Shown here one piece after another: positions 1 to 19,009 of a stretch of DNA of 64,000 nucleotides. Source of the stretch: Lagopus muta (lineage: Eukaryota > Chordata > Aves > Galliformes > Phasianidae); contig NC_064437.1 in the NCBI RefSeq assembly GCF_023343835.1, positions 15,867,501 through 15,931,500 on the forward strand, read 5' to 3'. Position 1 is the first letter of the stretch, and each line of letters begins with the position of its first letter. The notes beneath the pieces are model-generated. The model was not told the DNA's origin, made no database searches, and worked only from the letters and a program-made list of their open reading frames with translations. The position numbers and the translations under genes were made by a program.

Positions 1-1599
1 TACAATTCCTTCTCACTGTGTTAAAATGCAGATTCAAACTTTCAAAGCTACCGTGCACCCTCCATGATAAGAGCACCACATTTTAATTTACTTCAAGTAT
101 TGGGTCTCACAAGGAAAGAACATTTGGTGTGAGATATCTGACAGGACAACCTCTAATCACAATTCATACACAAAAGTAAATGTGGGAATGAACAACAAAC
201 CTGTCTTAAAAAAAATATATATTGATCAAATGAAAACAGATAAGTTAACCTAAATTGTACTAAAATCAAGAATGCAAGAATGCAAATGAAGAAGAAAACC
301 TAACAAGCCCAAGCTAACATGCTTTGAAAAAGCAAACTAACTTCACTCCAGGGCTTAATATAACTACTCTGGACGAACAAATCTTACGCCCTAACAAAGA
401 TAAGCAGTCCAAAGAACAGATACTGCAGTTTTCCTAATATAAATGAGACCCTTGGTCATAAACAGAACAGAAAGCTTCAGATTAAATGCAAATTAGCTTT
501 CTTAGAAGCACTCTATTTATGTTATACCTCCTTTTTTTCTTCTTTTGATACATTTTAAAAGGCTACTAGCACAGCACAAATCACAGTACACCTTCAAATG
601 AAAGATAACCCCATAAACCATAAGGAAAAGAGGACGGCGTGGTTTAAAAGCTGACCTCCATTCTCAGTCATGAACTAGACAGCTACAACTTCCTTGTAAG
701 TTACTTTACTATCAGGCAGCAGAATCAGAACATTAAGAGAAGACATGCCTGGAGACAGTTGGCATCACTGCCTCTTCTCAGTTACAGGAGCGTACAAAGA
801 AATTCAGGACAAACAAGAATGACTGATTAGGGATTTCTCTTTCATGAGATTAAGTCATTGCATACCTGTCACTGTTAGCATAACTGCAGCAAGCATCTAT
901 TATTCCTTGCAAATAAAAGATGCTTGAACACTGCTCTATCTGCAAAAATACGCCTCCAGCCATAACACTGAATAGGCTGCAAAGCCTCTTTTATTAGCTG
1001 TACCTGTACAAAATAGCCTGAGCTGCAGGCTAAATTACAGAATACAAACTGAAGAATTCTGCTCAAACCCTTAAACTGAATAGCAGAACAGCAACTTCTA
1101 CTTTTCTAGAATTTCCAACAGAAAATCCTGCTCCATGTACATCATCACAGATAAACGGATAATACACTAAAAGGCTACATGTGAGCAGGTTATACTGTGG
1201 AAATCGAGAAGGAAAAGAAGGGAACTGTGAGGTATTTCACATTTCAAAAAGCCTATAAAAATACCATCTTTATCTAAGAATGGGAGGAAGTTACACAGAA
1301 GTCTCATTGCTATGATATTCCATTTCAGTTGGGATACTGAATATCATGCAACTCCAATGCAAATTTCTAGAATAAGCAGCAGTTATAAGCACTTCTTTAA
1401 ACCAGAAAGCCAACTCTTTTGAACATTCTACAAAAACAAATTCATCAAGAATGCACACCTCTACAACATTAATTCTTAACCTTGAAATTAAGGTGTTGCG
1501 CCACGAACAGCAACCTCCTTTAACAGTCTCAGTGTTGAAGCTACAATAACCCAATTCAATCTTATCACTATAGTCAAGACCAAGAAGTTTTGCATTTAC
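1..1599 (-). other. EVI5: EVI5 intron (partial)
   Basis: Non-coding AT-rich sequence downstream, on the minus strand, of the EVI5 coding exon that ends at 1600. The next EVI5 exons, which would encode the TBC Rab-GAP domain, lie left of the window. I see no exon-like ORF with splice sites and no recognisable repeat here. Confidence 0.7.
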
Positions 1600-1829
1600 C
1601 TGTTCTGCTCCTCAAGTTTAGCCAGTAATTCTAGGTCGTCTGGACTCAGCTGTGCTGGCGAGGATGGTGATAATGCAGGTGTAGACAGAGTGGTAGAGGA
1701 GGATGTAGTGTGTAAAGAGGCAGATGGACTTGCCACCTGACTGGCCATCTGACTGACAGTGTGTGATACAGTGTTCTTCACCCATGAGAGAGTAGAGCTC
1801 AGCTTGCCTGCAACCTTGTCTGTCGCCAC
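1600..1829 (-). CDS. EVI5: EVI5 coding exon, N-terminal Ser/Thr-rich region
   Basis: EVI5 is a TBC-domain Rab GTPase-activating protein with long coiled coils, acting in membrane traffic, the centrosome and cytokinesis. This exon encodes only part of the N-terminal region: it begins VATDKVAGKLSSTLSWVKNT, continues through a Ser/Thr/Pro-rich stretch and ends LSPDDLELLAKLEEQNR. That matches vertebrate EVI5 almost residue for residue (recognised from memory). The minus-strand acceptor is pyrimidine-rich and ends CACAG just before GTG (Val). The donor is CAG|GTAAAT. The exon enters in phase 0 and leaves after two bases of the Arg codon. There is no start codon at its 5' end, so the initiator is in an upstream exon. 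The candidates are at 9108-9158 (ATG) and near 8080 (no in-frame ATG). The TBC domain is outside the window. Confidence 0.95.
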
Positions 1830-2504
1830 CTGTGATGACAAGAAGAGGCTAAAACAGCTGTGGGGTTTTGTTTTTTCATCTTTTCAATCAACTACTTCCA
1901 CTGAACAGGGAAAAGATACAATATGCATAAACTGACATTGGGATTGTATATTTCTGCAGAAGACCCAAAGCTGTCAGAAGCAATAAAAGCTGCAATGATA
2001 GAAATTCAGTATTACAGAAGAAATAACATGCAACTATATTGCTAATACACTAGAAAAATACAGAGGAATTTGTTCAACAGAACTGGTTTCTGCAGTACAC
2101 AAATACCACAGCTCAGTTCAGACTTCCCACTACAGAAAAAAAAAAATCCACTATTTAGAATGTATTGAGAATTGAGAAGATAATAACAGCACAGGACACA
2201 CAGAAGGACAGATAAGGAAGCAGTCAACTACTTCATAACTGATAGAGAAGCAGCAGGAATGCATCAGCGTAAATCCTAAGCTTCGCTGATTGCTGTTTGA
2301 ATATAACAGAAATCCTCTACAGTGTGAGGAAGAGGAACAGACGCACCACAATCCTGATTTACACCAAAGTACAGGAGTCCTTAGCATCTGCCAGCATGTA
2401 GAAAAAAGTTAAATTCTGTATGCTTAATATTGTCTCTGGAAAGCATAAACGCAGCAGCCACACATGCGGAAACAAAGAAAAGTTGCTCACTTTCAGAAGG
2501 CCTC

Positions 2505-2735
2505 CAGTAGGCAGGGATCTCCAGCAAGATGCCCCCACCTCCACTGCCAGCCCTTAAATGAGGTCTGGGAAGGACTGGATCCTGGCTCCACCCCTTCCAG
2601 TCACTCAGGTGCGTCGCATGCAGCTGAGCTCCTCTGGGTTGCCCTGCCTTCCACCAGGTGCTCAGCCACTGTTTCAAGCTGTGACTTAACATTTCTGCTA
2701 CAGCCTCCCCCAAAAAGCACCTGAAATGTTCCAGT
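2505..2735 (-). repeat. LTR-like interspersed repeat, copy 1
   Basis: This segment is closely similar to 38150-38400. A run reading CCAGCCCTTAAATGAGGTCT on the plus strand occurs at both sites with near-identical flanks. It is also related to 35925-36156 and, in reverse orientation, to 43681-44006 and 52488-52800. Read on the minus strand it carries a TATA-like TTTAAGGG block, as expected in an LTR promoter. Its outer boundaries are uncertain. Confidence 0.6.
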
Positions 2736-3799
2736 TGGTTCCTGCACCACTTAGGTTTTCCTATGCAAATGCATAGGAAACATGCATAGGAAATGCAATA
2801 CTGTCCTTGCCAGTATTACAATACTAAAAAAAAAAAAAAACATAAATTTTTAAATCTCACCTTGGAGATGCACTTTCAAAACTAAGGTTTCAATACCACT
2901 TTTTATAACATATACGGTAGAGATTTCAGACTCTAATATATTCATTAATATTTCAGCCTATTGCTATTGAAGCGCAAATTATTCATGTTTCATTTTAAGT
3001 AACAGATTTATAATACAGACAACACACGTACGTCACTTGCTAAGAGGACTGAGTATTTTCTCAAAGGTTTCTTACTGCTTCAAACATGACAAGCAACACA
3101 ACTACTCCAAAAGTAAACATTGGCAGAAACAGGAACAATCTTAAGAATACAGCAAACAACTGCCAAAAGTCACACTTCTGTTTTGAGCAGATATCCACAT
3201 ATAAACATTAGAAAAGCACTGATTTAGAGTTGCACCCTGTGACACAAACAGGGAGAAGTAAGGATACAAATGGATTAAATACTACAAAGCAATGTAATTA
3301 AGACAACTTAAGGTGCGAAAGTAAATCCAAGCTGAGTACAGCTTACGCAAGACTCACACTCAGTTCAGAGATCTGAAGTGGATGAGGAGGTAGGAAAAAA
3401 CCCTAGAATTTACTTAGCAGCAGATCACAGCGCATTAAAAAGCCACGTAAAAGTCTGTAGGAACGGATTAGGTGAAGAATACTAAGAGAAGGTACAGTCA
3501 AAACTGTACAAGACAGCAGTTAAATCAGCATTTCTCAGATGCTGAATATCAAGTTAAATGTGAAAAGCAGAAAAGATAACCCACTACACCTGGATGCACA
3601 CCAAATCCAGAGAACCGCTCAGCTGACCAAACCATTACTGATCATCATTATTTCTGCATGAGCAAAACCACAGCCTCAATCAACTCTGAGAACACGTTTG
3701 CTTCCCCCAGAAGGTCTCCCTTCAGAGCCCGCCGATTAATCGCACTTCAAACACAAACTCAGCTCCCAGCCCACACCCAGGAACCCCACCAAACCACTC

Positions 3800-3965
3800 A
3801 GCTGGTACAGATTTTTGAGCACAGCACACAGGCTCTTGTTCACTGCTGGCTAAAATGCACAGCTAATGGTGGAACTGCACTGAAAAATAGCGCCACTGTG
3901 CCGCTGTCGTTTCCATGGAAACAAACAGGAGGCATTACTTTCAGAGCAACCTACATACACGTTTC
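3800..3965 (+). mobile_element. Galluhop-like mariner remnant, 3' end
   Basis: The segment runs from the 'cacacaggctcttgttcactg' region to 'aggaggcattactttcagag' and matches, in order, the last part of the copy at 43587-44450. It ends with the same terminal inverted repeat. Only the 3' terminal part of the element is present and there is no usable transposase frame. The family name comes from recognition of the Galluhop consensus, not from a search. Confidence 0.65.
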
Positions 3966-6900
3966 TGCAGACACTGAGTTTGACCTCTGCGTTCCCTGAA
4001 AGAAACATGTATTAAAGCTATGGGTGTCTCAATTATCAGAAATGCTGTTTCAACTATTCTTGTTGTATGACAAAGTAAAAGCAACTGCAAGCCTCAAGAA
4101 ATACTAACGTTTTAATGTCCACTTTGTATATTTCATGTGCTCTCTACCCTTTCTTCTCTTCCTAAGGAAACAGAAGTAGTTCTCATACTACTCTGTATAT
4201 AAAGAGAAAGTCTAATGCAATTATGGTCAAAGTTACATACATAGTTTTCAAGCAAGCTGTATAGCATTCCACAAACCCAGATCCCTGCTTGCTTCAAGAA
4301 GTTAATAACATTCTAGTACCTAAATAACAAACTGAACCGACTCAGTGAAGGACACAGAAGCAGTAGCTGGTGAATCAGCCCGTTTTCATGCCTCCTGACA
4401 AGTTAAAATCCTAGTTTAGGACTCAAACATGGTTTCACTACAGGCTTCATCAGCATCTTCTACACTCCCAGTTCTTTCATTCAATTCAGATCAAGACTGA
4501 GAAGAGTGCTGGTTTGCTCACATATTCTTGATTTTTCTCATATTATCACCTACCAATAGTCAGTAATATCACAGCTTGCACCTCAATCACCAACTTCCCA
4601 AGTCTTTTCAGTGGGACAAGTCCACTAATAAGTGGAAAAAAATGCAAGAACGGTCAACAAAGCAAAGATCATCCTTAGTGCCAGTGAGACACCAAAAAAA
4701 TGACATAAAACCCCCCAAGTCTTATGATGATTGGTATGTACTTTATCACAGAATTTTAACTTGCATCCATCATTTTGTCTTTAAAAATATCTAGCAATTC
4801 TTTGTCCAAGTGTCTAAGAAATACTTGCTGAAGCTGGAGCCAAACCCTGGAAGTTCAATCACTAATATGTTCCAAGGCAAAATAAAAACTACAACAACAT
4901 CGAGAAACACAACTGCTCTGCTTAATGAAATTTAGCTCTGCTGTTTCAGAGAACAATTAAGTCGGAAATTCTTTCACCATGTCTGAAAGTAGTCTTTAAC
5001 TAGTCTGCCATTCAAACTACATCTAAGCCAAGCAGCTCAGAGATGTAAAGCTAAGTTCTTACATACATCACTTTACACAGTGAGGTGGAAAACAACACTT
5101 TCCAAACGTTTGGTTGTGACTAGCTACTAGTTTTCGATGCCCATTTTTAAATGACATACAATAGTTTTTCCTCTCTTAAAGGTAACAGTAAGTTCTTCCC
5201 ATAACATCCTGCTAGTTACAAGTGCACTGCCAAATTCTGACAGCAGCAACCCACTAGTAAAAGACAAGCTCCATCTGACAGACTGAAGAAACCGTATTTA
5301 AAAAACAAAACCAACCCACACCAGCATTAATACAGCATATGATACTGGTGAATCAGAGATCTGTGTCATTGCAATATTAATATTTTCCAAAATTAAAAAA
5401 AAAAAAAAAATCAAGAATGTTTTATGATGTCATCAAGCAAGCATTTGATACTATACTACACAGACAGACAAAATTTGTTAGGACAAAAAAATAACACTGG
5501 ATAGCAGCTTTTGGCTGTTTCTCAAGTCAGGAACCAATACAAGCAGATCAAGTGTCCACAGTCGCTAAGCCAACATCTTCATTTTAGTCCAAAAGCCCAA
5601 CCCTGGTACTGTACTTCAACCCCAAATACACAGTAACTGCCTCAACCCAACTTGGAAGGGTTAGTTTTACAGAAAACTAGCAAGCAAAGTTGACAGTTAA
5701 TACAGCCTGTAGTAACAGCCACTGCAGTGTCTCTCTCAACGTGACCAAAAGGCATTCTTGCTCTTCACTGCTCAAATCAGAACAGGTATTTCCTAGGCTC
5801 TCCCCAAAACACTTCTTCCCAGGTAACTCAATAGTTTCCAGAGCTCTGAGGCTGTTAAACAAGTGAACAGCAATCAAGGATAAGCCAGACTTCACTCAAT
5901 CACTTCCGCCTCTACCTTGTGGGCACGCAGCTTTTGCTAAGCATACATGTAAACAACAGGAATACCTCCCTGCGGAACGTGAGCTGAGCAAAGCTAAGTC
6001 CCCCTCCATTATGACTAAGCCACCGTCAGATGCCAACCCCCAGTTATTCCAACTGCCACTTGCGGCAGAAGGACAAGACGCTCTTTAACCAAAGGCATTT
6101 AAGCAGATGACTACAATGAAGACAGTATGCCCCATTTAAATTAACCAAAAATTTACCAACAGGTGATGTTGGTTTTCACAAGGTAAATAAGACACTGGGC
6201 TTTAATTCAGCATGCCATCTAAGAACACCATCACATAGTTAAAACCTCAGAGGATTTATTTAAAAGATCAAAATTATAAACTTAATGTATTGACTATTTG
6301 CTTTTATATTTAAGTACGCATTTTTATTATTAAAAAATTGGAAAAAATACTGAATTCAGAGTATAAAATGAAGGTAAGGAAAGAAGTTGTTCGAGCAAAG
6401 AACCACCAGGATTTTTTTCTTTTACATGACTGTTTATGAGAACACTGAATTAGCAAGATAAACAGCCCTGCTTTTTCAAAATCTACTTGAAGGGACTTCA
6501 CTTCCCTCTTTTTTCCATTTTTCAAATACTTCTCCCTCAGTCTTATCCAAAGAAGCAGCTGACACTAACTATTTAAGCACTTCACTTTCCTCCACCCCTT
6601 CTCCTGACAACTCTGAAAAGCTTCTCCCACATCCTCCTCTTCACAAACTTCAGTTCACCTATTCCATTCACCAGCCATCTCCTGCTTACTTTCTCAAAAC
6701 CCATCAGACAAGCCTACAGAAGAAAAACATACAGAAGGCAACGAAAAAAGACACACAAAGAATCCAATCCACTGACCTCTAGCTCAGGAAGTGCCTGAAT
6801 CTCAGCCTCTCAGAGGAGATCTGAGGAGGAGGCAGATTCTTGTTTTTAGTTGTTTTTCTGCAAACATCTGCTACTCTCAGAGGCACTACTGGGCTGGCTG

Positions 6901-7779
6901 GACCTCAAGGATACTCACCACAGCTGTCCTCATCCCAGCTTAATCAAATTCAGGCAATGCTGATTCATAATAGCTAGTGTTTTCCTCTTGATCCTGTCCC
7001 CCTTTCATCATCCTCTATTTCCTTTCCTAACCCTTACTTGGAATTGCACTTAGCTATCTCAAAATATCCGTAAATACTGATGTGTGTATGTAAATGCAGA
7101 GCTGTATAACCATGACCAGAAGCAGAAACTGGGGGCTAGAAAGGAAAATAAATAGATACATTTAAGCAAAATATCCACCAGAAAAAGAAACAGAATCCAA
7201 TTACCTTATCTTTTAGCCACCAAGTGAATAAAAAAAATGTTGGGAGAAAAGAGAAGTTTTCTGACAAACATTTTCAGAGATAAGTAAAACACACTAAATG
7301 CTGCCAGATCCCCTCTGCACATATGTGACTCCTTCCTTCACCTCCTGTAGGCCACCTGTTACAAAAAACTGTCCCAGGACAATATGAGAATGTTTTAAAA
7401 TTTGCTGTTCATTTCAGCTCATACTGACAATTCCAAACACCACGCCAACCTCATGCAAATTGCTCTCTGACCACCAACACAGGAAATAAGCAGGAATTCC
7501 GTGTGACTACAGAACACCTTTGGATACCAAAGACGAAATGAACCCTAAGTAGCCACAACACCATCGTCGACTTCTTGTCCTTATTACACAACCAAGTCAG
7601 TGCAGATGCAGCACGAGGTGTCACTAAGACAGACCTCTGAAGCACCCTTTGAAAACTCCTTCTCAACAACCACACACCCAAACGCTTCAGCTTAAAAATA
7701 CCTCCGTAAAAACCCCGACTAAGAAAAATCTCCCTTCATAGATAAACCCCCAGGAGCGCACCGCAGACCAAAGGCGAGC

Positions 7780-8870
7780 ACTCCTCCTTCTCGCCACCCA
7801 GCGCCGCCAGCCCCGCTCTCCCCACTCGCACCGCAGCGCCCACCTTCCCGCCCAGCCGGGCCGAGGCACACGGATCCCGCGGCCCCCGGTCCGGCCGCCC
7901 TCCGCGGCGCGCACGCCGCAGCGGGGAGAACCCGGCTCCGAGCGACTCGGGCCGCGCCGCCCGACCCGACGCTCCAGGACGGACGCCGCGGCCGGGCCGC
8001 CGCACCCCGCCTAGGCCCCGTCGCGCCCCGCCCCCGGCCCCGGCCCCTCAGCGGCAAGGGCGCCCCGCCCGGGCCTCACCTTGGAAGCGTCGCCCGCGAC
8101 GGAGAGGCGCGAGCATCGGCGCGCCCCGTAGCCCGCCGCCGACCTCCGCCGAGCCGCCCGCCGATCCACCTCCCGCCCCCCCGCCGGCCCGCCTCCCCGC
8201 CGACCCGGCAGCCGGGCCACGTCCCTGCAGAGCACCGCGCAGGCGCAGTCGGCGCGCAGCCGCCGCGAGGGGCAGCCCTACAGCGCCGGGCCCGGGACGC
8301 CGGGACCTCTTTCTCGCGCCGCCCTCCCCGCGCGTGGCCGCCGATAACGGACCGCGCTACTTTCTGCGGCCGGGAGCCGGGCCCGACGGCCGGGGTGGCC
8401 GCGTGGCTCTGGCCTCGCCGCCTCCATTCGCTCGCCGCGAAGCCGGGTGGTGGCCGGGTCCGCCGAGCCCTCCCCGCAGCTCCGCGCCACCCCGGCACCG
8501 CGGCGGCGAAACGCGACGCGGGTTGGCCCTCACCTCGTCCCGGCTCTTTCGGCCGCCGGCTCCCGCGTGCCGCCGGCCGCGCGACGCTGCTGCCCATCCC
8601 TCGCGCGAGGCGGTGATGGCCGGTGCCCGCTCCGTCTCAGCGCCTCCCGGTGTCGATATAGCGCCCGCCCGGCAGCCGCCACCGTACCGCCTGCACCGTA
8701 CCGCTCCCGGCGACGCTGTGCGGCCACAGGCCTCGGCCCGACCCTAGCGGCGCTGCGGGCCAGGGGCAGCTCCGGCGCGAGTCCGCCTGCCGCCGTGTTC
8801 GCGCAGAGAGGCGCGAGCAGTTCCAGGCTGAAGCCCGCCGGGGTCCTCGATAGTTAGAACTCTCCTGAAA
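7780..8870 (-). promoter_or_regulatory. EVI5: CpG island, EVI5 5' region
   Basis: Very GC- and CpG-rich block with an abrupt change from the AT-rich intron. A GCGCAGGCGC element near 8236-8246 resembles an NRF1 site. No TATA box was seen. It likely holds one EVI5 transcription start. Confidence 0.6.
8080..8235 (-). other. EVI5: Candidate alternative EVI5 5' exon (non-AUG or untranslated)
   Basis: On the minus strand the sequence ends in TCCAAG|GTGAGG, a strong donor at 8080/8079 that would join in phase 0 to the VATDK exon. The frame reading through this donor (ending SVAGDASK) is open back to a stop at 8278-8280 but contains no ATG. The first possible initiator in this stretch is a GTG at 8235. 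I therefore treat it as an untranslated or non-AUG first exon. The 5' boundary given is arbitrary, since the transcription start is not visible. Confidence 0.4.
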
Positions 8871-9107
8871 GCTTAAAACACAGAAACAAAGAACTCTGCC
8901 AGCAGACGCGCGTGCTGCTCCGCGGAACGACAATATTCGGGACCGGGCGGGTAGCGGGCTTCGGAAGGCGCGGTTGTGCGCCCTGATCTCACCAAAGCAC
9001 CGCGAACAGCGCGGACTGAGAAAACACACGCATACGCTCCTCCTGCTGCTATTGAAAGTTACCTACAAAAATTACTTCATCGCAATATCAAAAATCGGAG
9101 CTTTTAC

Positions 9108-9158
9108 CTCAGAGAGTTCGGAGCCCTTCCGAACCGCAGCCACAGCTCCAGCCGGCAT
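9108..9158 (-). CDS. EVI5: Candidate EVI5 first coding exon
   Basis: On the minus strand an ATG at 9158-9156 opens a 17-codon frame, MPAGAVAAVRKGSELSE, ending exactly at a donor GAG|GTAAAAG. Splicing to the VATDK exon at 1829 keeps frame (phase 0 to phase 0). The 17-residue length equals what I remember of the human leader before VATDK, though residue similarity is weak. It lies in a GC-rich block next to the RPL5 promoter. It provides the ATG missing from the 8080 exon. Seen: the ATG, the frame and the donor. Inferred: that EVI5 uses it. Confidence 0.5.
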
Positions 9159-9861
9159 CGCGGGTGGCAGCTCGAGGCCTCGAATTTGTGAGGGCGGGGC
9201 GGGGCGTGCGAGCTCGGCAGCCCTTAGCAAGGAAAGCGCCGAGCTTCCGCAGCTGGAGGGAAGCGCGCCGCTTTCTGTCCTACCGGGGGGAGCTTGCTAG
9301 CTAGCTTGCTTGCTTGCTTGCTTCCTCCTTCCCTCCCTCCTTTCCATCCCTCCTTCTTTCATCCATCCGACAGCTGTAACGCGCTCTTGGTTTCTTCGCC
9401 CAAATACCAGCAGCTCTATTTTAGCAATAGCGTTGAGTTGGGTTTTGGTCAGCTTACCATTTTATTTATTTACTGATTGGTCGACCGCGACAACGTTCCC
9501 TAGGAAAAAAGTGAATAAAGTACTTAATATGATAAAGATCTTTAATACCAAAACCATTGTTTTTCATCCCGTGCTGCCGCGCGCCCCGTGCCGGCACCTG
9601 CCGAGGCAGGCGGTAGGGAACCGCGGGGCGGCGCTCCGCCGGGTGCCGCCGAGGGGCGGCAGGCGGCGGCTTTTCCCGCGCGCGTCACACCTCCGGAGCT
9701 CAGAGGAGCGCTCCCGCCCTCGGGCCCCGTCCCAGGCGGCGGTGCGGTGCGAGCGCCCCTCCGGGCCGGCAGAGGGCGCGCGCCGGGCTCACAGGAAGGC
9801 CGTGCGGCGGCGCCCCGCCTCGCTGGGCAGGCTAGGACCCGCGGCTGCGCAGTGGGAGCGG
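9159..9861. promoter_or_regulatory. EVI5/RPL5 divergent promoter region
   Basis: About 0.7 kb between the candidate EVI5 ATG (minus strand) and the RPL5 start (plus strand). It includes a (CTTG)n and CTCC-rich simple repeat at about 9296-9350, a short AT-rich middle (9420-9560), then dense CpG to the RPL5 start. A shared bidirectional promoter is an inference from the spacing. Confidence 0.5.
9296..9350 (+). repeat. (CTTG)n/(CTCC)n simple repeat
   Basis: Tandem CTTG/CTAG units grade into CTCC-rich pyrimidine sequence between the EVI5 and RPL5 promoters. It is strongly strand-asymmetric (pyrimidine-rich on the plus strand). Confidence 0.75.
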
Positions 9862-9941
9862 CCTTTTCCCCCCTGCAGTCGTTGCAGTTGTCGTGCGGAG
9901 CGGGCCCCGGCCTAGGCCTAGACCGGACAGTACCTGGCACG

Positions 9942-9944
<3 letters not shown>
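9862..9944 (+). promoter_or_regulatory. RPL5: RPL5 5'TOP start and 5'UTR
   Basis: A pyrimidine tract (CCTTTTCCCCCC from 9862) inside a CpG island has the form of the 5' terminal oligopyrimidine start shared by ribosomal-protein genes, which makes translation respond to mTOR/LARP1. The inferred 5'UTR is about 80 nt with no upstream ATG. The first ATG is the RPL5 initiator at 9942. The exact start base is inferred. Confidence 0.7.
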
Positions 9945-16858
<6,914 letters not shown>

Positions 16859-16900
16859 GACAACTTCCACAATTTTCTATGAAGCTTTGGAAAAAGTGGC

Positions 16901-16906
16901 AATAAA
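16901..16906 (+). terminator. RPL5: RPL5 polyadenylation signal
   Basis: AATAAA lies 43 nt after the stop codon, giving the very short 3'UTR typical of ribosomal-protein mRNAs. Cleavage is expected around 16920-16930. Confidence 0.8.
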
Positions 16907-16924
16907 TTTATTGACTAAGCAACT

Positions 16925-19000
16925 GTGTAAGACTGGCTTATTAATACAACTTAAAGATCAGAATATTTTTTATAATCCACATACTATGGAGCCTTAAAGT
17001 TTTTTTTTCAATACAAACTCATTCAATGAAGGTAAGTGGTAAAGACAGAGCTACCACACTAGAATTATTTCCATGGCAAGGGGAAATAATTTTGTTTAAT
17101 TTATATTGTGACTAGATGGAATTTGTTCCTTCTAACTAGAGGATGACTTAAATTAAAAATAAATAACCTTTACAGGCACTTGACAATTCTGTACAATTTC
17201 AGTGTACGTAATGCTATGAGAGATGTATATGTATCTTAAGGAAAACAAACCTCCATTGTAGATAGCCTTAAGCTTTTAGGAACATGAATAGTAGTGCTTC
17301 CCAGACTGAAAATGAGCATAGCTGATAGCAGTACACATTGACACATTGAACATTCCTCCACAAAGTGAAATAAGTACTTAAAGGTTCTGGCTGCTATTGA
17401 AGCAGGTACTATCTTAAGATTAAATATTTTCTATTATTTAGGGATTAGACAAGAGAACTTACTCTGAAGTTGAATATGTTTGCTTAATTATAGAGGTTGT
17501 AGCTTGCCTTATTCTACAGCTGTCTGTGAAACTGAGATACTGAAATTGCTTGCATGCTTTCCTCAAGTTCATCAGTGTATCCTACTCTTTGCTTTACAAT
17601 ACTGATGACAGGAAGTCTAGCTATTGGAAAAAAAAATAGGAAGCCTGTTATTAATTGGAAACAAAAGTATATATATATATTTTTTTTTCAATTAAAGCTC
17701 CAGCTTGGTGCAACAGCAATAAAAATAGAGGTTCTGTATAGTAAACTGCACTATTACGTTTTTCTAGTTTTTCCAAGAAGCTGTTCAAAATGCCCACTGG
17801 TACTTTGGGTTCAGTAATATTTTTTTGCCCCAAACCTTGCAGCAATTAGTCGTGTTTCCAGCAAGAATATCCTGCTTTAGATTTCAGTGCATTGCTAGTT
17901 ATAAAAACTAAATTAGATAATAGTAAACAGTAAGTAATTTTTCAACTAAAAAGCTGATTACAAACAGCACACACTCAGCCCAAGCCACACATTATTACAT
18001 ATGGTGTGGAGAAATTCCCTGATGTTAGTCAAGGAATGCATTTAGTGTAGAACCTTCAAGCAACTAAACCACTTTTAAAATAGTGAAATAAAGCTCATTT
18101 TTACTATGCTGTAACTGATTAAAGGGGTCAGCTATGTGAAGGGATAAGGACAACTGCCAGTAAAATCACTAAGGTTTTTAACTGCTTCATACCTAAAACA
18201 TTAAATTAAACATATGCAGCGAGCACAGCATTAAGGTGTCTTATGCATCTCTCTCTACAAGCTGAAAATCTGTAGAACAGTAGGGTTGATGATTGAAGGT
18301 GGTGCAGTGGTCATGCCCTGTACAGTGCCTGGATCAGTGTTTAAGACTTGAGAGTTTCAACTCAGATATTACCAGAAAAAAACAGCAGAACACAAACATA
18401 CTACAAAGTACCGTCATTCCACCTCGTCCCTAGCTGTTACTAGTCACAGGGTTCCCATTTAAGCAATATTCTGGGGTCCTGAGCAATCCACCTTGTCTAG
18501 CAGTTATGATCTAGTTCTGACTTGCATAATTTCTGCAATAATTCAGGATGATTTCAGTACAAGCATATAGCTACATTTCTGTGGGCAGTAATAAGACTTC
18601 ATCCACAACTGTTACTTCTTTCACTTGTCATAAACCAGCGTCCTACTGTGGAGGGTTTTTTGGTGTTGCTTTTAAAACTTAGGATGATTCTGCTGTCAGT
18701 ACTTAAAAATAATTTAGCAGCAATGTGTTTCTGAAAACGTAAAATACAAATATGTTCTAAGTAGTAACATTCTAAAAATCCTGGCTCCTAACATGGTGTA
18801 CTGTATCAGGACTATTCAAGTGTTGAACTAAAACATTCAAGATGAAAGTATGAGGTAACAAGGTGTAAACAGAATTCAATTTAAATCTCATATTACAACC
18901 TATCATTTCCAGAATAAAATTTTAATTTTTTCCACAGTTTAAAAATTATTGATGTGCAAATTCTGCCATGCCAAGGTATTAGTAAACTTCAATCTCAGTT
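16925..19000. other. RPL5/DIPK1A convergent intergenic or DIPK1A 3'UTR
   Basis: AT-rich, with no coding exon or repeat that I recognise. Much of it could be DIPK1A 3'UTR if a distal polyadenylation site is used, in which case the two genes could approach or overlap tail to tail. Confidence 0.5.
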
Positions 19001-19003
19001 CAT

Positions 19004-19009
19004 TTTATT
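19004..19009 (-). terminator. DIPK1A: Candidate DIPK1A polyadenylation signal
   Basis: AATAAA on the minus strand about 420 nt downstream of the DIPK1A stop. Other distal signals may exist. Choosing this one is a guess from proximity. Confidence 0.35.

Larger units (their letters stand above)
1830..8079 (-). other. EVI5: EVI5 first intron
   Basis: About 6.2 kb of AT-rich intron between the coding exon and the CpG-island exon. It contains one LTR-like repeat (about 2505-2735) and one mariner remnant (about 3800-3965). The many short open frames here lack splice-site pairs and recognisable similarity, so I call no gene. Confidence 0.7.

Noticed and set aside
2381-2713. Two similar predicted peptides (here and at 38106-38339) as a protein family
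   Set aside because: The similarity comes from two copies of the same LTR-like repeat. Neither frame has a start context or splice support.
8076-8597. 173-codon open frame on the minus strand in the EVI5 island
   Set aside because: Another CpG-island chance frame. It is not the frame that joins to the EVI5 VATDK exon.
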